Assembly: GCF_027244095.1 (NCBI RefSeq)
Contig: NC_069659.1
Coordinates: 355,360,750-355,424,749 of the forward strand
Reading direction: 5' to 3'
DNA: 64,000 nucleotides
From: Hemicordylus capensis
Lineage: Eukaryota; Chordata; Lepidosauria; Squamata; Cordylidae
The notes under the pieces were generated by a model that saw nothing but the letters and a program-made list of their open reading frames with translations, did not search any database and was not told the origin of the DNA. Each line of letters starts with the position of its first letter. The first letter of the stretch is position 1. Shown here piece after piece: positions 32,803 through 43,857 of the stretch. Made by a program: the position numbers and the translations under genes.

Positions 32803-34616
32803 GGGGTCTCTGCGGGTGTGTTTTGTTTTGGAGTCGGAATCAAATCCATCCCTGCTGTATGTCACTAGTGCAGAAGTGGGCATTGTTATCTGAGTGATGC
32901 ACTTGGTGCTGATTAGCATCCTGCCGCCCCGGATGGTGCTTAATTGTGCTGGCCGCTGGGTCTTTTTGTCTTTTGTCATCTTGCCTTTCTTCTGCTGTGC
33001 ATCTGCTGGCTCTTATCAGCTTGACGTGGAGCCTTGAATCCCACAAGTGCTCATGGGAGACAAGGGCACTACGTGCCTGCTCTGATTCCCCATTCCTCTG
33101 GCCTTCTCTCTTGCTCCAAAGAATGATATTTCTCCAGGAACTAAAGGCTGTGGTTAGCAGCATAGGGGGTGGGGTGGGGGACCGAACCGAGAAATGCAGA
33201 GCCATAAATAACAATGAAGTAACTGACAAAGCATGCATAAAAAGACATCAGAAAGACCAAACAAAATTACTTTTAATTAACAATTGGGGCACAGATAAAA
33301 CCAGCATTTAAATGCCAATATGCTAATGATTCTCATTTGGCTGCAGACAATATAATTGTCCCTTCCTTGTTTATTTCAGATATGTGACAACCTGTCTCTC
33401 CTTGATCTTCAAGATATCCCCCCCACCTCAATAAATAAAGGAAAATGTGTCAACATCTCCCCATAAACAACAAGACCTTTTCAAGCCCCAGGGTGGTGAC
33501 TGGTTGCTGGTTAGCTCCTCCCAACTGACCCTCCTCTGCCTATTCCAAAATATGACAGACACACAAGATTTCTCCTAATGAACTTAGCCCCTCTTTTGAT
33601 CCAATTGGGTTTTCCAGTTGTGCTCTTCTGGGTAACCTTGGAAAGTTCCTTAGAAGTTTAGCAGAGGTTCTTCAACAAGGAATTCCTTTTGCACACACAG
33701 AGTCCTTCCAGGGGTCAATAAGCTGCATGATATACACCAAGTATCTCATGCCCTCCCAAGCCTTCACACAAGTGCAAGCAGCAGGCCAAGAAGAACTTGA
33801 TGGAGAAGAGGAGATGTGTTAGACTCCAGGCCAGAGGGCTGCCCCTTTAAATCTCAGGGGGGTGAAGGCTGGGAGCGGCAGTCTGAGCCTGGTGGTATTC
33901 AGAGCCCTCACTCCACCCTGGCCCTTGTTGGAACACGTTGCTCATTCAGAGCTCTCCATGGTGCTGCAGCCTTGACTGCCCCATTTTGCCTCATTTCCCG
34001 GGTTCCTGGTTTTGAGAGAGTACACATGGCAGACACAGAGGAGTTCCTTGGTAGATACATCAACATAGAAAGGCTTCCCTGAAGACAGAATGTTTGAAAA
34101 CCACTGGGTTAGAGATCAGAAGCTGGTCGCTCTGGAACCAAACGTGCCCCCTGGGGTATCCAGAATCCCCTTCAGAAGGACATTATTCCAGCTTGTGCTG
34201 CTGCCACCACCTGCAGAAAAGCAGCAAAAACTGGTTTAAAAAGAGAAAAGGACAGAAACATTGCTCCAGCTCCTGCCACCACCATCACCACCACCACCAA
34301 ACAATTTTAAGCCTTTTGCTGCATAACTTTACAAGAAACTTTGCAAGGATTTTTCTCCTCCGCCACAAAATCACCCTGTTTTATCCTGAAACCTTTCAGC
34401 ACCTTCAAATTTTATCAACATTGCCCTTTTTGGCTCATTTTGTTCTGAAATCCTTCAGCACCTTTAAATGTTGCCTAATGTACACCTAGGAGAACATTCA
34501 GATCACTTCTGCTTAATACTTCTTAGCATTCATACTACACGTTTGGGTCTCTATGGCCATCTAGTGAGTTCTCAGCAGAGGCAACATGTAAATTGGACAT
34601 CTATGCCAGGGGTTCC
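32803..34616. other. intergenic, candidate conserved non-coding DNA
   Basis: No exon or transposon was recognised over 1.8 kb. The segment 33185-33400 is A+T-rich with several homeodomain-type cores (taattaac, ctaatgat, tataattg) and no repeat signature. A (CACCAT/CACCAC) run lies at about 34272-34302. Confidence 0.4.
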
Positions 34617-34742
34617 CAACCTGGGATCCCCAGATGTTGCTGGACTACTACTCTCATCATCCCCTGCCTAAGACCATTGTGACTGAGGATGATGGGAGTT
34701 GTAGTTCAACAATTTCTGGAGACCCAAGGTTGGGAACCATCA
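34617..34742. mobile_element. hAT-type MITE
   Basis: Ends caggggttcccaacctggga and the complement of ctgatggttcccaacc. Internal arms of the tccaacaactcccatcat type, diverged. Confidence 0.75.
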
Positions 34743-34768
34743 GAACATCCCAGCCGGATGAGGTCCAA

Positions 34769-35090
34769 GGCCCATCTAGTCCAGCATCCTGTTTCGCACA
34801 GTGGCCCACCAGATGACAGTGGAAGCCTACAGGCAGGAGTTGAAGGCATGCCCTCTCTCCTGCTGTTACTCCCCTGCAACTGGTACTCAGAGGCATCCTG
34901 CCTTTGAGGTTGGAGGTGGCCTATAGCCCTCTGACTAGTAGCCGATGATAGACCTCTCCTCCATGAAGTCATCCAAACCCCTCTTAAAGCCATCCACGTT
35001 GTTGGCTCTCACCACATCTTGTGGCAGAGAATTCCACAAGTGGATTATGCATTGTGTGAAAAAGTACTTCTGTTTGTTACACCCCAATCT
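34769..35090 (-). mobile_element. CR1 LINE 3' UTR
   Basis: Minus-strand 3' UTR with ctagtccagcatcctgtttc, gtggcccaccagatg, ctgcaactggtactcagagg, cccctcttaaagccatccac and gtggcagagaattccacaag. It lacks the terminal repeat. Confidence 0.85.
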
Positions 35091-35284
35091 ACGTGGCTTT
35101 TGATTATTTATGTTTATAATTGATGACACATTTTTCTGCTCTGCTGCTTTATTCTTTGCTTCTTGTTTTCAAGCAGCTATTTTTGTTTTGTTGTCTGCGT
35201 TGTTTTTAACTGCTGACGTTTGCCAGTTTGAGTTATTTATTTTGATTAGTTAAATCTGGCATAAAATTTTAAAATAAAGTAACG

Positions 35285-35370
35285 CAGGGGTTCTCTAATG
35301 TGGGTCCCCAGATGTTGTTGGACTTTGGCCATTGCTAGGAATGCTGGGAACCTATGTTGAAGAGCCGTTG
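35285..35370. mobile_element. half of a hAT-type MITE
   Basis: The left end caggggttctctaatgtggg, tccccagatgttgttggact is present. The right half is lost. Confidence 0.6.
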
Positions 35371-35453
35371 AAGGAATCCCTTAATAAATAAAGATGTTAT
35401 TGAAGACATCTACCTGAGACCCTAGGAAGCACTGCCAGTCAGAGCACACCAAA

Positions 35454-35594
35454 CATTCTCAAACTTGGACACACACACACACACACCCCAATGTTGTTGG
35501 ACTACAACTCCCATCATCCTCTGGCCATTGTGATTGGGGATAATGGGAGTTGTAGTCCAACATCATCTGGATATCCAGGTTTGAGAAACCCTGG
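35454..35594. mobile_element. hAT-type MITE carrying an (AC)n run
   Basis: Arms cattctcaaacttgg and ccaggtttgagaaaccctgg enclose ggactacaactcccatcatc and its complement. About nine ac units (35469-35486) replace part of the left arm. Confidence 0.75.
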
Positions 35595-35654
35595 GGTACA
35601 CATTCCCTGGGTAGATAGACCAATTATCTGACTCAGTATAAAATAGCTACAGGG

Positions 35655-36075
35655 GTTATTTATTTTATTTTATTTATTTATTTATCATATTTTTATACCA
35701 CCTGATATGTAAATCTCTAGGCAGTGTACAAATCTCAACATTAAAATCACAGGTTAAAATACATAAAACACGATAAAAAACAATATAAAACAAATGATTA
35801 AGAACAGCCCTGCTGGATTGGGCCCAAGGAAGCCCATCTAGTCCAGAATCCTGAATATTATTAAAAGTTTGCGAGAACAGGAGAGTCTTGAGGGTCTTCC
35901 TGAAAACAAACAGAGAAGGAGATGCTCTTATTTAAGTAGGGAGCATTTTCCAAAGTCCTGGGGCAGCCACAGAGAAAGCCCGGTCCTGAGTCGACACCAG
36001 ACAAGCTGGTGGCAATCGTAACTGGACCTCTCCAGAAGATCATAAAAGGCGGGAGGGTTTATGACAAAGAAGGCG
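35655..36075 (-). mobile_element. L2-type LINE 3' end with a CR1 tail inside
   Basis: Minus-strand 3' UTR (tttattttatttatttattt, ttttataccacctgatatgt, ggcagtgtacaaatctcaac). A 55-bp CR1 tail (35801-35853, ctgctggattgggccc, tctagtccagaatcctg) interrupts it. It then continues as gagagtcttgagggtcttcc and ttccaaagtcctggggcagc. Confidence 0.6.
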
Positions 36076-36640
36076 CTCTCTTAAATAGATACTGTATATG
36101 TTACATTTCCCATGATTCTAGCAGGTCTGGACTGGGTCCAAATGGAGTTTAATGAAGGCCCCAACACAAAGATTCCTCACCTAAACTGGCAGGTAAGAAC
36201 AGGGGAGTGGCAGTGGTGGGAAGTGGACCATTCCAAACCACCACCACCCCCAAAGTTGGGGGCATTTGGGTCCAATTCACTATGGGCCTGGGAGATGCTG
36301 AACATGATTTATTTCTGAAACCCCACAATTCCAAACCTTTCTGCCCCCCAGGTATCAGTTTTTCCGTTGAAATACATTTGCTCTGGTTTATTTTGGTGAA
36401 TTAATGTTTCTGAGGTACAGATTTGGGCTTTGACTGCCTTCAAGGGCTGACTGTCTGAGTGGGAGAAAAAAATATCTGTAAGTGTGCTTGATTGTTTACC
36501 AGTGGAGGATATAATTAAAAATGTTTGGATGCAATTTCTTCTTCATAATGAATATTAATTAAGGATAGAATCAATATTCATTTCAACAAACAGAAAAGAG
36601 GGCATGATTCTAGATGTCACTTAAATGAAAAATGGAATGT
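36076..36640. other. intergenic; candidate conserved non-coding DNA at 36480-36620
   Basis: No exon was recognised. The segment 36480-36620 is A+T-rich and repeat-free (attaaaaatgtttggatgca, gaatattaattaaggataga). Confidence 0.4.
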
Positions 36641-36642
36641 GG

Positions 36643-36676
36643 AAAGGAAGGAAGGAAGGAAGGAAGGAAGGAAGGA
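36643..36676. repeat. (GGAA)n microsatellite
   Basis: About nine ggaa units. Confidence 0.95.
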
Positions 36677-37106
36677 AATTCTGCCATGAAAGTGGCAGTG
36701 AATGTAGAAACCTAGAACACTGAAACCAGGCCAGAGGTGGCTTGTGCATACCCGCCACCATGGACCTCCTGCCCCGCCCCATGTGTCTGATGTCAGATGC
36801 AGGGGGTGGGGTTTTGTTTGGAAACGAGGAGCGCACTTTTCCGTTTTGAGCTGCTTAGCCCAGCGACGGCTTCCCACTGGCCAGGAACATGTCTCCCTGA
36901 CTTTTAAAGCAGGGAGAGTCGCTCCCGGCCGCGGTGCTGGTCAGGAATTTGCTCAGAAATGGGGCACACACCCCATTTCCAAGCAAGACCCCGCTCCCTG
37001 CGTCTGAAATCAGACACAGGATGTGGGGCAGGGGCACGAGGCATGGTCCTTGAGGGGCACAGCATGGGTTCTATGAGCCCATTAGTGTAATGATGGCTCT
37101 GCCCGT
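36677..37106. other. intergenic, nothing recognised
   Basis: No exon was recognised. The phrase gtcagatgcagggggtgggg recurs as a diverged complement at about 37000 (tgcgtctgaaatcagacaca), hinting at an old inverted-repeat element at 36770-37030. Confidence 0.4.
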
Positions 37107-37420
37107 GATTGGAAGCTGCCTTACACTGAGTCAGACCATTGATCCATCTAGCTCATTATTGTCTACACAGACTGGCAGCGGCTTGCTTCTCCAAGGTTGC
37201 ACGCAGGAATCTCTCTCAGCCCTATTTGGAGATGCTGCCAGGGAGGGAACTTGGAACCTTCTGCATGCAAGCATGCAGATGCTCTTCCCAGAGCAGTGTC
37301 ATCCCCTAAGGGAAATATCTTACAGTGCTCACACATGTAGTCTCCCATCCAAATGCAAACCAGGACAGACCCTGTTTAGCAAAGGGGGCAATTCATGCTT
37401 GCTACCACAAGACCAGCTCT
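37107..37420 (-). mobile_element. composite 5S/tRNA-type SINE
   Basis: A full-length minus-strand copy with tail (gaagctgccttacactgagt), tRNA-like block (ggaaccttctgcatgcaagc), 5S-like block (tagtctcccatccaaatgca, gacagaccctgtttagcaaa) and head (gctaccacaagaccagctct). Confidence 0.92.
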
Positions 37421-38924
37421 AGTGACTGGTTTCCTCCAGCAACTAGCCCAGAGAAGGAGGACGGGGAAAAGACATTCCGGCTTTCATAGCCCAAAACAAT
37501 GGCCTTGATCCAGCATGGGATGGCCTCCTCGTGCATGGCCATTTCCTCGCAAGTAAGGGCCTACTTTCAATGGGGCCAGGAAATGGATGGGGCTGGAGAG
37601 CCATGTATAAAAGGCAGAGGAAGGGAGACTAAGACTGAAGGACCTCTGGGACGCCCTCGTCAGAGGAAGTAGCAGCAGCAGCAGCAGGAGATAAGGGAAC
37701 TGCCCATAATCTCCTTGTCTCTCCACCCGCTTTCCTCACTCATACAAAATGCCCAGGGAAGTGCCCAAAGAAATGGCAAAGCCAAAAGAGAAAAACCATC
37801 ATGCAACAGAATACAAAGCCGAGCTTCAGTCCTCAGATTCCCTTGATGGTGGCTGGCGTGCCTTTTCCCAGTCATGGCAGGGATAAGTCCTCATTTGGAG
37901 GCGCCTCCTGAGGGTCCCCCCGGGATGTCTGTAGCATCCTTTCTAGCTCCAAGAGAGATGCAGCCCCACCACCACCACCACTTTCTGACCTGACCTGTTA
38001 CGACAGGCCAGAAGGAAACAGCACTGTGAGTGGCGGCAACATTCAGTGTCTCGTTGGAACCAAAAATTTCCACAAAGTGAAATCCCAGGAGGGCTGTCAG
38101 GGCTCCCCCAAGGAGAAATGGAAATCTGAAGAGGGGTTTCTGGGTTTCTCCCAAGGAGGAAGATAAATAAAAATGTTTCTCCCCATCTGATGGACAGAAG
38201 GGACAATACTTTTGTACTATCAGGACTGAAAGGAACTGATTTGGCTCGCATGAAAGTAAGAAACCAATCGGAGGCCGGATTCTTACTTTTAGCAATGCTC
38301 TCTCTCAGCTCAGGTGATTTGTGAGTTGCCAGTTGGGTGAGCCAAGATAATCAGCCCAATTGCAGCTGCTCAGCTCCAGGGACTCTCGGCAGAAAAGGAG
38401 TTGTTCAATGGGATGGATGCATGATATCCATGAGAAGTCGGAAAGGATTGTCTGTTTGTCCTGGGGTTTCAGCATTGTGTGTAATTAAGCCCCTTCACCT
38501 TTGAGAAGAAATGAGCAAAGAAAATGACTCTCGGTTTCTTCCTCTCTCTTTTTTAAAAAAATGGCATTCCTAATATTTTTCTTAATCATCAGGAAGACAT
38601 TAGTAGAGCTCATTAGTATTTTAAAAATGTGTTGTTGTTTTCCTGTTGACAAGACTGGGGAACTTGAGATGACTAATGATCCCCCATACTGGGACAACAC
38701 GTTGCCCTGTCCTTTGATCTCTTGTCTGAAGTTCAGGCAAACCTGCAAGCTCTGGAAAGTTCTTATTGCTGAATCTCAGAGCAAGCCATGATAGCGGGTC
38801 ATCCATGATAAATGCTAGAACCATTTGGAGAGGTCTGTCTGCTGTTGCCACCAGTTCGTCCGCTGGCTGCTGTTGTAATAAGAGCCTCCCCATCTCTGAC
38901 CACAGTCAAGACATGTCTGTTCAC
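37421..38924. other. intergenic, nothing recognised
   Basis: No exon or transposon was recognised over 1.5 kb. A (CAG)n-like run lies at 37672-37689 and a (CCACCA) run at 37966-37982. Confidence 0.4.
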
Positions 38925-39080
38925 CCAGAGTTTTAATTAGGTTTATAATTTTAATCGTTTTTTAATGTTGGGTTTAAAATGATTTTAAGGTTTTAAGTGT
39001 TTTAATTTTGTTTTATTTGTATTGTTTTTGTCGTACACCACCCAGAGATGCAGGTTTTGGAAGGTATGTAAATATGTCTA
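38925..39080 (+). mobile_element. L2-type LINE 3' end
   Basis: The sequence ttttaattaggtttataatt, ttaatgttgggtttaaaatg, tacaccacccagagatgcag and tggaaggtatgtaaatatg runs into an aaat tail. Confidence 0.7.
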
Positions 39081-39082
39081 AA

Positions 39083-39087
39083 TAAAA

Positions 39088-39130
<43 letters not shown>

Positions 39131-39132
39131 CA
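39083..39132. repeat. (AAAT)n microsatellite
   Basis: About 12 aaat units forming the tail of the preceding LINE. Confidence 0.95.
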
Positions 39133-39574
39133 AAACCCCTGCAAAAATATCACCTCAAAATCTCATTAACTCATGCCGGTGGGGAGTTCTCTTCCCCCCA
39201 GACATTTGTATTAAATCCCTGGCTTTTGTCCAGAAAAGATCTGGGGGGAAATCATGAGTTGTGTGGTGGTCTCTACTCCCAGTATGTTACTGGTTTACAA
39301 CTGGCACAACTGCTGGAGGTGCATCTATCATGGTAGGGCTGTACTTCTTTATCAATAGGTTGTAAGCACTGAATATGCACGAATAGCAGCACACACCTGC
39401 TTTCTTCTAATAATCCAGCCCTCGTTTGCTAACAATGCACTGTTAAAGCCACATGCACAAAACTTAGAGGCTGTTCAAACAACCAAAAGCCCCCCTACAC
39501 ACACACACGGGGAGGCTTGCAGAGGAAGGAAGCTGAAGGCTGCTTTTCCGCTTCCTTTCCTAATAGAGCATAGG
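39133..39574. other. intergenic, nothing recognised
   Basis: No exon or repeat was recognised. Confidence 0.4.
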
Positions 39575-39632
39575 AATATAGGAAGCTGCCTTAGACAGAG
39601 TCAGAGCCGTGGTCCATCCAGCGCAGGAGTGA
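39575..39632 (-). mobile_element. SINE 3' tail fragment
   Basis: The sequence gcataggaatataggaagct, gccttagacagagtcagag is the last 60 bases of the composite SINE on the minus strand. Confidence 0.75.
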
Positions 39633-40127
39633 AAATAAGAACAGCCCTGCTGGATCGGGCCCACGGCCCATCTAGTCCAGCATCCTGTTTCACACAGTGG
39701 CCCACCAGATGCCGCTGGAAGCCACAGGCAGGAGTGGAGGGCATGCCCTCTCTCCTGCTGTTACTCCCCTGCAACTGGTACTCGGAGGCATCCTGCCTTT
39801 GAGGCTAGAGGTGGCCCACAGCCCTCTAACTAGTAGCCATTGATAGACCTCTCCTCCATGAAGTTATCCAAACCCCTCTTAAAGCCGTCCAGGTTGTTGG
39901 TTGTCACCACATCTTGTGGCAGAGAATTCTACAAGTTGATTATGCATTGTGTGAAAAGGTACTTCCGTTTCTTGGTCCTAGATTTCCCGGCAATCAATTT
40001 CATGGGATGACCTCTGGTTCTAGTGTTATGTGAGAGGGAGAAGAATTTCTCTCTATCCATTTTCTCCACTCCATCCATGATTTTATAGACCTCTATCTTC
40101 TCTCCCTGCAGTCGCCTTTAGCTAAAT

Positions 40128-40203
40128 AGGAACATAGGAAACTGCCATATACTGAGTCAGACCATTGGTCTACCTAGCTCAGTATTGTCTTCACAGACTA
40201 TGG
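40128..40203 (-). mobile_element. SINE tail fragment inserted in CR1
   Basis: The sequence taggaacataggaaactgcc, atatactgagtcagaccatt and cagtattgtcttcacagact is the last 75 bases of the composite SINE. CR1 sequence resumes on both sides. Confidence 0.85.
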
Positions 40204-40738
40204 TTGTGAATAGCCCCAGGTGTTGTAGCCTTGCCTCATAAGGAAGGTGCTCCAGGCCCCTGATCATCTTGGTTGCCCTCTTCTGCACCTTTTCCAGTTC
40301 TACAATGTCCTTCTTTAGATGTGATGACCAGAATTGTACGCAGTACTTCAAGTATGGTCGCACCATAGTTTTGTATAAGGGCATTATAATATTAGCTGTT
40401 TTATTTTCAACCCCTTTCCTGATTATATCTAGCATGGAATTGGCCTTTTTCACAGCTGCCGCACATTGAGTCAACACTTTCAAGTCCAGGTATACTATGT
40501 CAACTGGATCACCCTTATCCACACACTTGTTGACACTCTCAAAGAACTCCAAAAGATTCGTGAGGCAAGATTTACCTTTGCAGAAGCCATGCTGGTTCTC
40601 TTCCAGCAGGGCCTGTTCTTCTATGTGCTTTACAATTCTATCCTTGAGGATGCTTTCTATCAATTTGCCTGGAATGGACGTTAAGCTAACAGACCTGTAA
40701 TTTCCCGGATTGCCCCTGGATCCCTTCTTGAAAATCAA
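40157..40738 (-). pseudogene. CR1 reverse transcriptase ORF, internally deleted
   Basis: This 193-codon frame starts MIFKKGSRGNPGNYRSVSLT, SIPGKLIESILKDRIVKHIE, EQALLEENQHGFCKGKSCLT and ends its first part at DPVDIVYLDLK, the aspartate-bearing motif 3 of RT. It then jumps to VLTQCAAAVKKANSMLDIIR, GVENKTANIIMPLYKTMVRP, DIVELEKVQKRATKMIRGLE and HLPYEARLQHLGLF. The palm with FADD and the thumb are missing, yet the frame stays open across the junction. The last codons run into the SINE fragment at 40203. The product could not copy RNA. It could only be noise or, at most, a truncated protein. Confidence 0.85.
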
Positions 40739-40815
40739 TTTTACATTTGCTACTTTCCAGTCCGCTGGTACAGAGCCTGATTGCAGGGATAAGTTATATA
40801 TTTTAGCAAGGGGGC

Positions 40816-43099
40816 CAGGGAGTAACTAGGGAAAACGGCGCCCGGGGCAAGCACTGAAATTGCGCCCCCCCCCCCCCGCCGCACGCCCCCCGCCACCCCC
40901 GGAAATATGGAAATGTGTCACAGCCATAGTCAAATGTGGGTTGTGGGTTGCATCCGTGCAAGTATACTGGGACAGGAAAAAGGAAACATGAGGCTACAAG
41001 GCTCTTTAGAAATATATATTTTAAAGAAATGTCTTGCACAGCAACAGCCTAAGTTTGCAGTCCTCATGGCCAGAAAATAAATGCTTTTAAACATAGTAAT
41101 AGGTTTTGTGTCCCAAAATGGAAAAGACAAGACAGGTATTCAGAGGCGTAAGTAGGGAAAATGGCGCTTAGGGCAAGCACTGAAATTGCGCCACTGTCCA
41201 AGCAGGAATGATGGGACTTGTAGTCAGCAATATCTGGAAACCCCCATTAAAAGGAACACTGTACTATCTAGACATGGTTGTTGATCAAAACCTGAAAACA
41301 GGAGCCATCTCTGTAAAAGACTTAGAACAACAGTCGGGAGTTATGCGAGGATTCCAAGTATCATTTTCTCTGTCTCATCTCATTCTTTTTTAAAAACATG
41401 ACTTTGTCCTAGAGGATCACCTGCCCAAATAGCCACTAGCAAAATAGGGGAAGAAGAAGGTGGTGGGGTGTGTGTGTGTCTATAAACCAGTGAATGATTC
41501 CTGCCAGCCTTTGTCTTATGATGACTGTTGGCTCATGATGGGGTATATGTGCATTCACCACACTAGTGCTTACTTTGACACCAAGAGGGAGGAGGATACA
41601 TTAGTTTGCCACACTAGACAGAGGCATTTGCAACAGGAGCAGACAGCCAAGTTCTGCCAGGGCCAAAACCAGCCCCTGCCAGACTAAGAAATCATTGTAA
41701 TTTGCCCCTTCCTGTCACAAGCAGTGTGCTGTTCTTTTCTTATTGACTCTAACTCTCAGATATCCCAGTCATGGATGGAAAATTCAGGGTCAATTTACAA
41801 GAGACACATTTTCTACATGGAAGTTTCTTCTGTGCAGGTGCTGTGCAGAAACCCATGTGTAGTGATCAATACATATGTAACTATTCTGCCCGGGGCATAG
41901 CAAGGTTGGAATGGGTCCAGAGACAGGATTTCAAAATGGGCCCCCAGCCCCTCAAAGTCCAGGGCCTCCGCACACCCCAGGCCCCCAAGGATTTAAGTCT
42001 GATATTTCAAAATAAGTCTGCTGCCTGGAAATACATTTCACTGAATACACACAAAAACACTTCACAGTATATAGTGATATACATTGAGTACTATATATTT
42101 GTGCTACTTTTAATGCCTAGAACACACTAGAAAGATGAATGATTAAAATGGGCCCCTCGCTGCAGATTAGCAAAGGAGACTTTCAACCATGCAGGGTGAG
42201 CCTATGTTTGTTTTCTCAGAATTCTGAACAAATTCAGTCAAGTTTGATTGCAGGAGGTTTTTCACAGGAGGCTTTTAAAGCCCTTTAAGACGCATCTCCT
42301 CTGGAATGGAGGTGCTGCATTCACATGTTGGCCAGATTTACCCTGAAGTCCCTGCAAGTTATTGGGGAGCAGTTCACACACAAGAAAAATAAAATAAAAT
42401 AAAAGCACAAGACATGCTTCACAGTTCTCACTCAGACCTTCTGGATTGCAAAACAACTTGAACATAAGTGCATTTATGAATGAATGAATGAAAATAAATA
42501 AATATTTGTTCCAGAAGTGTTTGTAATTTTCTGACATGAAACAAGCCACCTATAGGCCTTTTTAGATAGTTTTTGTTTTTAAAGCCAGCACATTTTTCAG
42601 TCTGTTTTAAATTAAATATTCAGAGACTTCTCAGTCTCGCCCCACCCCCCACCCCCCCATATCAAAGCCCTATAGCAAGCAGATCCCTATCTATGGGGGT
42701 AACAACCACAAAAAGGAATTCACAGCCTACCTAGCAATAGCTGTTCTGGATGGTCTGGTCTGGGCAGAGGGGCTGCTGCCTGCTTCCTCCTTCCTTCCTT
42801 CCTTGCTTGGGGCCTACTCGAGTTCAGGCTTCAGGGAGGCCTACTCCGAGCAGGCCTCTCTGGAAGCCCCACTGCCCACCCGCCGATCAGCTGAGAGGCG
42901 CCAGGGAGAGAGGAGGAGCTCTGCAGTTTGCAGGCCTCTTGGCCGATCAGCCGGAGCTGGAGGCAAGTGGCTGAGGGGCCCCCCTGGGGCTGGGCAGGTG
43001 GGCAGTGGGGTGGGGGTGGCAGGGACTGGTATGGCGCCCCCACCTCAATAGCGCCCGGGGCACGTGCCCCCCCTGCCCCCCCCCCCAGTTACGCCTATG
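40816..43099. mobile_element. compound hAT element, 2.3 kb
   Basis: The left end cagggagtaactagggaaaa, cggcgcccggggcaagcac and the right end (complement catagg cgtaactgggggg, with gggcacgtgccccgggcgct) match the two ends of the short element at 45597-45976 in inverse orientation. The 8-mer ggggccag occurs at both borders (40811-40818 and 43099-43106). A second copy of the left-end sequence lies at 41143-41190. The segment 41887-42985 is a near copy of the body of the other hAT family (28400-29583, inverted). The interior therefore looks assembled from two hAT families. No transposase was recognised. Confidence 0.75.
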
Positions 43100-43422
43100 G
43101 GGCCAGCAATTTCACATTGGAGTTCTTGGAGGACTCTTGGATGGATGCCATCCGGCCCTGGTGATTTGTTAGTTTTCAGTTTTTCCAGACAGTTTAGAAC
43201 ATCATCCCTTGTCACTTCTATCTGACTCAGCTCTCTAGCCTCCATCTCTAAAAAGCCTGGTTCAGGAACAGGTATATGCTCAGTATCCTCTGCCGTGAAG
43301 ATGGACACAAAGAACTCATTTAGCTTCTCTGCAACCTCCATATCCTCCTTAATAATCCCTTTCACTCCCTCATTATCCAAAGGTCCAACTGCCTCCCTGG
43401 CAGGTTTCCTGCATCTGATGTA

Positions 43423-43662
43423 CAGTAATCCCTCGACCTACGAACTACTCGACATCCAATGTTTTCGAGTTACGAGTGACAAAAAAGACCGGAAGTAGTT
43501 GCCGGTTTAGATTCAGCTTACTCGACCTACGAATGTTTAGATGCGGTTTCCTCAACTTACGAATGTTTCCAGACTTCCGTGGTGCGCTCTTCGACTTACG
43601 AAAATTTCGACCTCTGAACGTGCGTTCGGAATGGATTAATTACGTAAGTCGAGGGACCACTG
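43423..43662. mobile_element. Tc1/mariner-type (pogo/Tigger-like) MITE, 240 bp
   Basis: The ends cagtaatccctcgacctacg and, inverted, cagtggtccctcgacttacg are flanked by TA on both sides (43421-43422 and 43663-43664). Several internal copies of tcgac-ttacgaa lie in both directions. It interrupts CR1, whose sequence continues directly (ctgatgta then tttaaagaag). Confidence 0.92.
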
Positions 43663-43857
43663 TATTTAAAGAAGTTTTTGTTATTCCCCTTGATGCTTTT
43701 GGCTAAATGTTCCTCAAACTCTCTTTTTGCCTCCCTTATGCATCTCCTTGCATTTCTTTTGCCAGAGTTTGTGTTCCTTTCTGTTCTCCTCATTTGGACA
43801 GGTCTTCCAATTTCGGAAGGAAGTCTTCTTCCCTTTTATGGCTTCCTTGACTTTACC

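Larger units (their letters stand above)
39633..43857 (-). mobile_element. CR1 LINE with three nested insertions
   Basis: Minus-strand CR1 runs from the pre-RT region (43857-43663 and 43422-43107; protein MDNEGVKGIIKEDMEVAEKL, NEFFVSIFTAEDTEHIPVPE, VLNCLEKLKTNKSPGPDGIH, PRVLQEL) through the RT start (40800-40500) and the C-terminal end (40470-40204) to the 3' UTR and terminus (40127-39633). It is broken by a SINE piece (40128-40203), a compound hAT element (about 40816-43099) and a pogo-like MITE (43423-43662). Confidence 0.9.
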
